Part shown: positions 50,409 through 63,200 of the stretch, piece by piece
Position numbering within the stretch: position 1 is the first letter of the stretch
Layout of the letters: each line of letters opens with the position of its first letter
Assembly (NCBI RefSeq): GCF_008831285.2
Contig: NC_045150.1
Span: 13,623,868 to 13,687,867, forward strand
Length of the DNA stretch: 64,000 nt
Direction of reading: 5' to 3'
From: Nymphaea colorata
Taxonomy: Eukaryota > Streptophyta > Magnoliopsida > Nymphaeales > Nymphaeaceae
Notes under the pieces: model-generated
The model's input: the letters and a program-made list of their open reading frames with translations, nothing else
Databases searched by the model: none
Told to the model about the DNA's origin: nothing
Position numbers and translations under genes: made by a program

Positions 50409-52599
50409 TCATATTGATTGGCTTAGGGGATTAAAATCACAAATTTGCCTAACTACAAATGGGGTTTAAGACATTCATTTGATCTTTTGCAGTGAATTCA
50501 AAGATTTTAACTTGTTATTTCTACATCAAACGATTTAAACGATTGAAATCAAAAGTACGTTCGAATGCCAATGAGATTTAACCGTTAATTTACTCTAATC
50601 GAATGAGTATAACTTGTTGTTACATCTATATTACGTTCTTTAAGGGGTAAATTTAAATCACAAGTCGATATGAACACAATTATTGAAGCCATTCCTTTCA
50701 TCATTTGAAATCCAACACATTAAACATGTTATCCGATCCCCTCAGTTAATCCAACGAGTTTCAATCATCCTTACATCCACTTTGATAGATTAAAGGAATG
50801 GAAATCATAGGTTCACGTGAACAGGAATGCAACTTAAGCCATTCATTTCATCACTTATAGCAAATGCAACGAGTTAAACAGGTTACATTTATATTTAATG
50901 ATTTAAGGGATTGAAATCATAAGTTTGTAAGACTGCGAATGAGATTTAAAACCTTCAATTGATCACCTACAGTTAATCGAATGATTTTAACATTTTATTG
51001 CATTTGTACTGATTGATTTAAGAAATTGAAATCACAAGTTTGAATGAATACAAATGAAATTTAAGCATTCATTTCATCCTTATAGTCAATGCAATGAGTT
51101 AAACATGTTGTTACTTTTATACTGAATGAGTAAAGGGATTGAAACAACAAGTTCGTATAAATATAAATGAGATTTAAGTCTTTCATTTGCTCTCTTATAG
51201 TTAATCAAGTGGGACCAGCTTGTTGTTTCATTCACATTGATTGGCTAAGGGGATTAAAATCACCAAATTACATAACTACAAATGAGATTTAAGGCATTCA
51301 TTTGATCTTTTTTACAGAATTCAAAGATTTAAACTTGTTATTTCTACATCGAATGATTTAAACGATTGAAATCATAAGTTCGTTCGAATGCCAATGAGAT
51401 TTAACCCTTAATTTACTCCCTTAGAGTAAATCCAATGAGTTGAACTTGTTATTTGATACTTATAGTTAATCGAATGAGTATGACTTGTTGTTACATCTAT
51501 ATTTCGTTATTTAACGGGTGGATTTAAATCATAAGTCGATATGAACACTATTGTTGAAGCCAATCCTTTCATCATTTGAAATCGAACACATTAAACAAGT
51601 TATTCGATCCCTCACAGTTAATCCAACGAGTTTCAATCGTCCTTACATCTACATTGATTGATTAAAGGAATGGAAATCATAGGTTCATGTGAATAGGAAT
51701 GGTACTTAAGCCATTTATTTAATCACTTATAGCAAATCCAACGAGTTAAACTGGTTACATTTATATTTAATGATTTAGGGGATTGAAATCATAAGTTTGT
51801 AAGACTGCGAATGAGATTTAAAACATTCATTTGATCACCTACAGTTAATCGAATCATTTTAACATTTTATTGCATTTGTACTGATTGATTTATGAAGTTG
51901 AAATCCCAAGTTTGAATGAAAACGAATGAGATTTAAGCATTCATTTCATCCCTTATATTCAATGCAATGAGTTAAACATGTTGTTATTTCTATATCGAAC
52001 GATTTAAATGATTGAAATCGTAAGTTCATTTAAACGCCAGTGAGATTTAACCGTTCATTTACTCCCTCATAGTTAGTCGAATGAGTTGAATTTGTTATTT
52101 GATACTTATAGAAAACCGAATGACTACAACTTGTTGTTACATCCATATTACTTGATTTAAGGGGCGGATTTAAATCACAAGATCATATGAACGCAATTGT
52201 TTAGGCCATTCATTTCATCACATGAAGTTAATCCAACGTTTTGAACATGTTCCATTCACATTTAATGATTTAAGGGATTGCAATCACAAGCTTACAAGAC
52301 TATGAATAAGATTTCGAACCTTCATTTGATCACCTATAGTTGATCGAATGAGTTTCACAATTCATTTTGTTTGCACTGGTTGATTTAAGAAATTGAAATC
52401 GCAAGTTTGAATGAAAGGGATTGCGATTAAAGCGTCCATTTGATCCCTTATTGTTAATGCAACGAGTTAAACAAGTTGTTATGTTTATACTGAATGATTT
52501 TGGGGATTGAAACAACAACTTCGTATAAATAATAATGAGATTTAAGTCATTCATTTGCTCTCTTATAGTTAATAAAGTGGGATCGACTTGTCGTTTCAT
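50409..52599 (-). repeat. HOR copy, 2,191 bp
   Basis: Shortened full-length class. There is a deletion near 50,595 (tttactc followed directly by taatcgaatg) and a larger skip near 51,985, where catgttgttatttc joins parts of two different monomers. Confidence 0.75.
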
Positions 52600-54185
52600 T
52601 CATATTGATTGGCTTAGGGGATTAATATCACAAATTTGCCTAACTACGAATTGGATTTAAGACATTCATTTGATCTTTTGTAGTGAATTCAAAGATTTTA
52701 ACTTGTTATTTCTACATCAAACGATCTAAACGATTGAAATCAAATGTTCGTTCGAATGCCAATGAGATTTAACCGTTCATTTACTCCAAATCCAATGAGT
52801 TGAACTTGTTCTTTGATACTTATAGTTAATCGAATGAGTATGACATGTTGTTACATCTATATTTCGTTATTTAACGGGTGGATTTAAATCACAAGTCGAT
52901 ATGAACACAATTGTTGAATCTAATCCTTTCATCATTTGAAATCCAACACATTAAACAAGTTATTCGATCCCTCACAGTTAACCCAACAAGTTTCAATCGT
53001 CCTTACATCTACATTGATTGATTAAAGGAACGGAAATCATAGGTTTACGTGAACAGGAATGAAACTTAAGCCATTTATTTCATCACTTATAGCAAATCCA
53101 ATGAGTTAAACTGGTTACATTTATATTTAATGATTTAAGGGATTGAAATCATAAGTTTGTAAGACTTCGAATGAGATTTAAAACATTCATTTGATAACCT
53201 ACAGTTCATCGAATGATTTTAACATTTTATTGCATTTGTATTGATTGATTTAAGAAATTGAAATCCCAAGTTTGAATGAATACGAATGAGATTTAAGCAT
53301 TCATTTCATCCCTTATATTCAATGCAATGAATTAAACATATTGTTACGTTTATACTGAATGAATAAAGGGATTGAAACAACAAGTTCGCATAAATATGAA
53401 CCAGATTTAAGTCATTCATTTTCTTCCTTATAGTTAATCAAGTGGGACCAGCTTGTAGTCTCATTCACATTGATTGGCTTAGGGGATTAAAATCACAAAT
53501 TTGCGTGACTACAATTGGGTTTAATACATTCATTTGATCTTTTGTTGTGAATTCAAAGATTTAAACTTGTTATTTCTATATCGAACGATTTAAATGATTG
53601 AAATCGTAAGTTCATTTGAACGCCAGTGAGATTTAACCGTTCATTTACTCCCTCATAGTTAGTCCAATGAGTTGAATTTGTTATTTGATACTTATAGAAA
53701 ACCGAATGACTACAACTTGTTGTTACATCCATATTATGTGATTTAAGGGGTAGATTTAAATTACAAGTTCATATGAACGTAATTGTTTAAGCCATTCATT
53801 TCATCACATGAAGTTAATCCAACGGGTTGAACATGTTCCATTTACATTTAATGATTTAAGGGATTGCAATCACAAGCTTACAAGACTATGAATAAGATTT
53901 CGAACCATCATTTGATCACCTATAGTTGATCGAATGAGTTTCACAATTCATTTTGTTTGCACTGGTTGATTTAAGAAATTGAAATCGCAAGTTTGAATGA
54001 AAGGGATTGCGATTAAAGCGTCCATTTGATCCCTTATTGTTAATGCAACGAGTTAAACAAGTTGTTACGTTTATACTGAATGATTTTGGGGATTGCAACA
54101 ACAACTTCGTATAAATAATAATGAGATTTAAGTCATTCATTTGCTCTCTTATAGTTAATAAAGTGGGATCGACTTGTCGTTTCAT
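52600..54185 (-). repeat. HOR copy, 1,586 bp, twin of its neighbour
   Basis: The marker monomers at 52,599 and 54,185 share rare variants (gtttcacaattc, ggattaatatcac, caacaacttcg), so this period is a recent tandem duplication. Confidence 0.85.
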
Positions 54186-55753
54186 TCATATTGATTGGCT
54201 TAAGGGATTAATATCACAAATTTGCCTAACTACGAATGGGATTTAAGACATTCATTTGATCTTTTGTAGTGAATTCAAAGATTTTAACTTGTTATTTCTA
54301 CATCAAACGATCTAAACGATTGAAATCAAAAGTTCGTTCGAATGCCAATGAGATTTAACCGTTCATTTACTCCAAATCCAATGAGTTGAACTTGTTCTTT
54401 TATACTTATAGTTAATCGAATGAGTATGACATGTTGTTACATCTATATTTCGTTATTTAACGGGTGGATTTAAATCACAAGTCGATATGAACACAATTGT
54501 TGAATCTAATCCTTTCATCATTTGAAATCCAACACATTAAACAAGTTATTCGATCCCTCACAGTTAACCCAACAAGTTTCAATCGTCCTTACATCTACAT
54601 TGATTGATTAAAGGAACGGAAATCATAGGTTTACGTGAACAGGAATGAAACTTAAGCAATTTATTTCATCACTTATAGCAAATCCAACGAGTTAAACTGG
54701 TTACATTTATATTTAATGATTTAAGGGATTGAAATCATAAGTTTGTAAGACTTCGAATGAGATTTAAAACATTCATTTGATAACCTACAGTTCATCGAAT
54801 GATTTTAACATTTTATTGCATTTGTACTGATTGATTTAAGAAATTGAAATCCCAAGTTTGAATGAATACGAATGAGATTTAAGCATTCATTTCATCCCTT
54901 ATATTCAATGCAATGAATTAAACATGTTGTTACGTTTATACTGAATGAATAAAGGGATTGAAACAACAAGTTCGCATAAATATGAACCAGATTTAAGTCA
55001 TTCATTTGCTCCCTTATAGTTAATCAAGTGGGACCAGCTTGTAGTCTCATTCACATTGATTGGCTTAGGGGATTAAAATCACAAATTTGCGTGACTACAA
55101 TTGGGTTTAATACATTCATTTGATCTTTTGTTGTGAATTCGAAGATTTAAACTTGTTATTTCTATATCGAACGATTTAAATGATTGAAATCGCAAGTTCA
55201 TTTGAACGCCAGTGAGATTTAACCGTTCATTTACTCCCTCATAGTTAGTCCAATGAGTTGAATTTGTTATTTGATACTTATAGAAAACCGAATGACTACA
55301 ACTTGTTGTTACATCCATATTACGTGATTTAAGGGGTAGATTTAAATTACAAGTTCATATGAACGTAATTGTTTAAGCCATTCATTTCATCACATGAAGT
55401 TAATCCAACGGGTTGAACATGTTCCATTTACATTTAATGATTTAAGGGATTGCAATCACAAGCTTACAAGACTATGAATAAGATTTCGAACCTTCATTTG
55501 ATCACCTATAGTTGATCGAATGAGTTTCACATTTCATTTTGTTTGCACTGGTTGATTTAAGAAATTGAAATCGTAAGTTTGTATGAAAGGGATTGCGATT
55601 AAAGCGTCCATTTGATCCCTCATTGTAAATGCAACGAGTTAAACAAGTTGTTACGTTTATACTGAATGATTTTGGGGATTGAAACAACAAGTTCGTATAT
55701 TTATTCATTTCCTCCCTTATAGTTAATAAAGTGGGATCGACTTGTCGTTTCAT
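54186..55753 (-). repeat. HOR copy, 1,568 bp, twin of its neighbour
   Basis: Most of the sequence repeats the previous 1,586-bp copy, including gaatctaatcc and gatttaaattacaag. The marker near 55,690-55,710 has lost about 18 bp, which accounts for the shorter length. Confidence 0.8.
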
Positions 55754-58212
55754 TCATATTAATTGGCTTAGGGGATTAAAATCACAAATTTGCCAAACTA
55801 CAAATGGGATTTAAGACATTCATTTGATCTTTGGTAGTGAATTCAAAGATTTAAACTTGTTATTTCTACATCAAACGATTTAAACGATTGAAATCAAAAG
55901 TTCGTTCGAATGCCAATGAGATTTGACTGTTCATTTACTCCAAATCCAGTGAGTTGAACTTGTTCTTTGATACTTGTAGTTAATCGAATGAATATGACTT
56001 GTTCTTACATCTATATTACGTTATTTAAGGTGTAAATTTAAATCACAAGTCGATATGAACACAATTGTTGAAGTCATTCCTTTCATCATTTGAAATCCAA
56101 CACACTAAACATGTTATCCGATCCCCTGCAGTTAATCCAACGAGTTTCAATCATCCTTACATCCACTTTGATAGATTAAAGGAATGGAAATCATAGGTTC
56201 ACATGAACAGGAATGCAACTTAAGCCATTCATTTCATCACTTATAGCAAATCCAACGAGTTAAACAGGTTACATTTATATTTAATGATTTAAGGGATTGA
56301 AATCATAAGTTTGTAAGACTGCGAATGAGATTTAAAACCTTCAATTGATCACCTACAATTAATCGAATGATTTTAACATTTTATTGCATTTGTACTGATT
56401 GATTTAAGAAATTGAAATCACAAGTTTGAATGAATACAAATGAAATTTAAGCATTCATTTCATCCTTATAGTCAATGCAATGAGTTAAACATGTTGTTAC
56501 GTTTATACTGAATGAGTAAAGGGATTGAAACAACAAGTTCGTATAAATATAAATGAGATTTAAGTCATTCATTTGCTCTCTTATAGTTAATCAAGTGGGA
56601 CCAGCTTGTTGTTTCATTCACATTGATTGGCTAAGGGGATTAAAATCACAAATTTACATAACTACAAATGAGATTTAAGGCATTCATTTGATCTTTTTTA
56701 CAAAATTCAAAGATTTAAACTTGTTATTTCTACATCGAATGATTTAAACGATTGAAATCATAAGTTCGTTCGAATGCCAATGAGATTTAACCCTTAATTT
56801 ACTCCCTTAGAGTAAATCCAATTAGTTGAACTTGTTATTTGATACTTATAGTTAATCGAATGAGTATGACTTGTTGTTACATCTATATTTCGTTATTTAA
56901 CGGGTGGATTTAAATCATAAGTCGATATGAACACAATTGTTGAAGCTAATCCTTTCATCATTTGAAATCCAACACATTAAACAAGTTATTCGATCCCTCA
57001 CAGTTAATCCAACGAGTTTCAATCGTCCTTACATCTACATTGATTGATTAAAGGAATGGAAATCATAGGTTCACGTGAATAGGAATGGCACTTAAGCCAT
57101 TTATTTAATCACTTATAGCAAATCCAACGAGTTAAACTGGTTACATTTATATTTAATGATTTAAGGGATTGAAATCATAAGTTTGTAAGATTGCGAATGA
57201 GATTTAAAACATTCATTTGATCACCTACAGTTAATCGAATGATTTTAACATTTTATTACATTTGTACTGATTGATTTAAGAAATTGAAATCCCAAGTTTG
57301 AATGAATACGAATGAGATTTAAGCATTCATTTCATCCCTTATATTCATTGCAATGAGTTAAACATGTTGTTACGTTTATAGTGAATGAATAAAGGGATTG
57401 AAACAACAAGTTCGCATAAATATGAACTAGATTTAAGTCATTCATTTGCTTCCTTATAGTTAATCAAGTGGGACCAGCTTGTTGTCTGATATACATTGAT
57501 TGGGTTAGGGGATTAAGATCACAAATTTACATGACTACAATTGGGTTTAATACATTCATTTGATCTTTTGTAGTGAATTCAAAGATTTAAACTTGTTATT
57601 TCTATATCGAACGATTTAAATGATTGAAATCATAAGTTCATTTGAACGCCAGCAAGATTTAACCGTTCATTTACTCCCTCATAGTTAGTCCAATGAGTTG
57701 AATTTGTTATTTGATACTTATAGAAAACCGAATGACTACAACTTGTTGTTACATCCATATTACGTGATTTAAGGGGTGGATTTAAATCACAAGTTCATAT
57801 GAACATAATTGTTTAAGCCATTCATTTCATCAAATGAAGTTAATCCAACGGGTTGAACATGTTCCATTTACATTTAATGATTTAAGGGATTGCAATCACA
57901 AGCTTACAAGACTATGAATAAGATTTCGAACCTTCATTTGATCACCTATAGTTGATCGAATGAGTTTCACATTTCATTTTGTTTGCACTGGTTGATTTAA
58001 GAAACTGAAATCGCAACTTTGAATGAAAGGGATTGCGATTAAAGCGTCCATTTGATCCCTTATTGTTAATGCAACGAGTTAAACAAGTCCTTACGTTTAT
58101 ACAGAATGATTTTGGGGATTGAAAAAACAAGTTCGTATAAATAATAATGAGATTTTAAGTCATTCATTTGCTCCCTTATAGTTAATAAAGTGGGATCGAC
58201 TTGTCATTTCAT
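55754..58212 (-). repeat. HOR copy, 2,459 bp
   Basis: Full-length class with exactly the period seen at 5-2463 in the left array. The marker open frame is shortened by an extra t near 58,153. Confidence 0.8.
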
Positions 58213-59798
58213 TCATATTGATTTGCTTAGGGGATTAAAATCACAAATTTGCCTTACTACAAATGGGATTTAAGGCATTCATTTAATCTTTGGTAGTGAA
58301 TTCAAAGATTTAAACTTGTCATTTCTACATCAAACGATTTAAACGATTGAAATCAAAAGTTCGTTCGAATGCCAATGAGATTTAACCGTTCATTTACTCC
58401 AAATCCAATGAGTTGAACTTGTTCTTTGATACTTATAGTTAATAGAATGAGTATGACTTGTTGTTACATCTATATTACGTTATTTAAGGGGTAAATTTAA
58501 ATCACAAGTCGATATGAACACAATTGTTGAAGCCATTCCTTTCATCATTTGAAATCCAACACATTAAACATGTTTTCCGATCCCCTGCAGTTAATCCAAC
58601 GAGTTTCAATCATCCTTACATCCACTTTGATAGATTAAAGGAATGGAAATCATAGGTTCACGTGAACAGGAATGCAACTTAAGCCATTCATTTCATCACT
58701 TATAGCAAATCCAACGAGTTAAACAGGTTACATTCATTTTTAATGATTTTAGGGATTGAAATCATAAGTTTGTAAGACTGCGAATGAGATTTAAAACATT
58801 CAATTGATCACCTACAGTTAATCGAATGACTTTAACATTTTATTGCATTTATACTGATTGATTTAAGAAATTGAAATCCCAAGTTCGAATGAATACGAAT
58901 GAGATTTAAGCATTTATTTCATCCCTTATATTCAATACAGTGAGTTAAACATGTTGTTACGTTTATACTGAATGAATAAAGGGATTGAAACAACAAGTTC
59001 GCATAAATATGAACCAGATTTAAGTCATTCATTTGCTTCCTTATAGTTAATCAAGTGGGACCAGCTTGTTGTCTCCTTCATATTGATTGGCTTAGGGGAT
59101 TAAATTCACAAATTTACGTGACTACAATTGGGTTTAATACATTCATTCGATCTTTTGTAGTGAATTCAAAGATTTAAACTTGTTATTTCTATATCGAACG
59201 ATTTAAATGATTGAAATTGTAAGTTCATTTGAACGCCAGTGGGATTTAACCGTTCATTTACTCCCTCATAGTTAGTCCAATGAGTTGAATTTGTTATTTG
59301 ATACTTATAGAAAACCGAATGACTACAACTTGTTGTTACATCCATATTACGTGATTTAAGGGGTGGATTTAAATCACAAGTTCCTATGAACGCAATTGTT
59401 TAAGCCATTCATTTCATCACATGAAGTTAATCCAACGGGTTGAACATGTTCCATTTACATTTAATGATTTAAGGGATTGCAATCACAAGCTTACAAGACT
59501 ATGAATAAGTTTTCGAACCTTCAGTTGATCACCTATAGTTGATCGAATGAGTTTCACATTTCATTTTGTTTGCACTGGTTGATTTAAGAAATAGAAATCG
59601 TAAGTTTGAATGAAAGGGATTGCGATTAAAGCGTCCATTTGATCCCTTATTGTTAGTGCAACGAGTTCAACAAGTTGTTACGTTTATACTGAATGATTTT
59701 GGGGATTGAAACAACAAGTTCGTATAAATATTAATGAGATTTAAGTCATTCATTTGCTCCCTTATAGTTAATAAAGTGGGATCGACTTGTCGTTTCAT
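58213..59798 (-). repeat. HOR copy, 1,586 bp class
   Basis: Marker to marker is again 1,586 bp. The marker frame is interrupted by single-base changes. Confidence 0.75.
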
Positions 59799-60243
59799 TC
59801 ATATTGATTGGCTTAGGGGATTAAAATCACAAATTTGCCTAACTACAAATGGGATTTAAGACATTCATTTGATCTTTTGTGGTGAATTCAAAGATTTTAA
59901 CTTGTTATTTCTACATCAAACGATTTAAACGATTGAAATCAAAAGTTCGTTCGAATGCCAATGAGATTTAACCGTTCATTTACTCCAAATCCAATGAGTT
60001 GAACTTGTTCTTTGATACTTATAGTTAATCGAATGAGTATGACTTTTTGTTACATCTATATTACGTTATTTAAGGGGTAAATTTAAATCACAAGTCGATA
60101 TGAACACAAATGTTGAAGCCATTCCTTTCATCATTTGAAATCTAACACATTAAACATGTTATCCGATCCCCTGTAGTTAATCCAACGAGTTTCAATCATC
60201 CTTACATCCACTTTGATAGATTAAAGGATTGGAAATCATAGGT
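59799..60243 (-). repeat. Partial HOR copy ending at a deletion junction
   Basis: Normal order continues to about 60,243. There aatcataggt joins aatgatttaaggg, omitting about 115 bp, and starts the 1,693-bp tandem block. Confidence 0.75.
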
Positions 60244-63200
60244 AATGATTTAAGGGATTGAAATCATAAGTTTGTAAGACTGCGAATGAGATTTAAAACC
60301 TTCAATTGATCACGTACAGTTAATCGAATGATTTTAACATTTTATTGCATTTGTACTGATTGATTTAAGAAATTGAAATCCCTAGTTTGAATGAATACGA
60401 ATGAAATTTAAGCATTCATTTCATCTCTTATAGTCAATGCAATGAGTTAAACATGTTGTTACGTTTATACTGAATGAGAAAAGGGATTGAAACAACAAGT
60501 TCGTATAAATATAAATGAGATTTAAGTCATGCATTTGCTCTCTTATAGTTAATCAAGTGGGACTAGCTTGTTGTTTCATTCACATTGATTAGCTGAGGGG
60601 ATTAAAATCACAAATTTACGTAACTACAAATGAGATTTAAGGCATTCATTTGATCTTTTTTACAGAATTCAAAGATTTAAACTTGTTATTTCTACATCGA
60701 ATGATTTAAACGATTGAAATCATAAGTTCGTTCGAATGCCAATGACATTTAACCGTTAATTTACTCCCTTAGAGTAAATCCAATGAGTTGAACTTGTTAT
60801 TTGATACTTATAGTTAATCGAATGAGTATGACTTGTTGTTATATCTATATTTCGTTATTTAATGGGCGGATTTAGATCACAAGTCGATATGAACACAATT
60901 GTTGAAGCCAATCCTTTCATCATATGAAATCCAACACATTAAACAAGTTATTCGATCCCTCACAGTTAATCCAACGAGTTTCAATCGTCCTTACATCTAC
61001 ATTGATTGATTAAAGGAATGGAAGTCATAGGTTCACGTGAATAGTAATGGCACTTAAGCCATTTATTTAATCACTTATAGCAAATCCAACGAGTTAAACT
61101 GGTTACATTTATATTTAATGATTTAAGGGTTTGAAATCATAAGTTTGTAAGACTGCGAATGAGATTTAAAACATTCAATTGATCACCTACAGTTAATCGA
61201 ATGACTTTAACATTTTATTGCATTTGTACTGATTGATTTAAGAAATTGAAATCCCAAGTTTGAATGAATACGAATGAGATTTAAGCATTCATTTCATCCC
61301 TTATATTCAATGCAATGAGTTAAACATGTTGTTACGTTTATACTGAATGAATAAAGGGATTGAAACAACAAGTTCGCATAAATATGAACCAGATTTAAGT
61401 CATTCATTTGCTTCATTATAGTTAATCAAGTGGGATCAGCTTGTTGTCTCATTCACATTGATTGGCTTAGGGGATTAAAATCACAAATTTACGTGACTAC
61501 AACTGGGTTTAATATATTCATTTGATCTTTTGTAGTGAATTCAAAGATTTAAACTTGTTATTTCTATATCGAACGATTTAAATGATTGAAATCGTAAGTT
61601 CATTTGAACGCCAGTGAGATTTAACCGTTCATTTACTCCCTCATAGTTAGTCCAATGAGTTGAATTTGTTATTTGATACTTATAGAAAACCGAATGACTA
61701 CAACTTGTTGTTACATCCATGTTACGTGATTTAAGGGGTGGATTTAAATCATAAGTTCATATGAACGCAATTGTTTAAGCCATTCATTTCATCACATGAA
61801 GTTAATCCAATGGGTTGAACATGTTCCATTTACATTTAATGATTTAAGGGATTGCAATCACAAGCTTACAAGACTATGAATAAGATTTCATTACTGATAG
61901 CAAATCCAACGAGTAAAACATGTTGCATTTATATTTAATGATTTAAGGGATTGAAATCATAAGTTTGTAAGACTGCGAATGAGATTTAAAACCTTCAATT
62001 GATCACCTACAGTTAATCGAATGATTTTAACATTTTATTGCATTTGTACTGATTGATTTAAGAAATTGAAATCCCAAGTTTGAATGAATACGAATGAAAT
62101 TTAAGCATTCATTTCATCTCTTATAGTCAATGCAATGAGTTAAACATGTTGTTACGTTTATACTGAATGAGAAAAGGGATTGAAACAACAAGTTCGTATA
62201 AATATAAATGAGATTTAAGTCATGCATTTGCTCTCTTATAGTTAATCAAGTGGGACTAGCTTGTTGTTTCATTCACATTGATTAGCTGAGGGGATTAAAA
62301 TCACAAATTTACGTAACTACAAATGAGATTTAAGGCATTCATTTGATCTTTTTTACAGAATTCAAAGATTTAAACTTGTTATTTCTACATCGAATGATTT
62401 AAACGACTGAAATCATAAGTTCGTTTGAATGCCAATGACATTTAACCGTTAATTTACTCCCTTAGAGTAAATCCAATGAGTTGAACTTGTTATTTGATAC
62501 TTATAGTTAATCGAATGAGTATGACTCGTTGTTATATCTATATTTCGTTATTTAATGGGCGGATTTAAATCACAAGTCGATATGAACACAATTGTTGAAG
62601 CCAATCCTTTTATCATTTGAAATCCAACACATTAAACAAGTTATTCGATCCCTCACAGTTAATCCAACGAGTTTCAATCGTCCTTACATCTACATTGATT
62701 GATTAAAGGAATGGAAATCATAGGTTCACGTGAATAGGAATGGCACTTAAGCCATTTATTTAATCACTTATAGCAAATCCAACGAGTTAAACTGGTTACA
62801 TTTATATTTAATGATTTAAGGGATTGAAATCATAAGTTTGTAAGACTGCGAATGAGATTTAAAACATTCAATTGATCACCTACAGTTAATCGAATGACTT
62901 TAACATTTTATTGCATTTGTACTGATTGATTTAAGAAATTGAAATCCCAAGTTTGAATGAATACGAATGAGATTTAAGCATTCATTTCATCCCTTATATT
63001 CAATGCAATGAGTTAAACATGTTGTTACGTTTATACTGAATGAATAAAGGGATTGAAACAACAAGTTCGCATAAATATGAACCAGATTTAAGTCATTCAT
63101 TTGCTTCCTTATAGTTAATCAAGTGGGATCAGCTTGTTGCCTCATTCACATTGATTGGCTTAGGGGATTAAAATCACAAATTTACGTGACTACAATTGGG

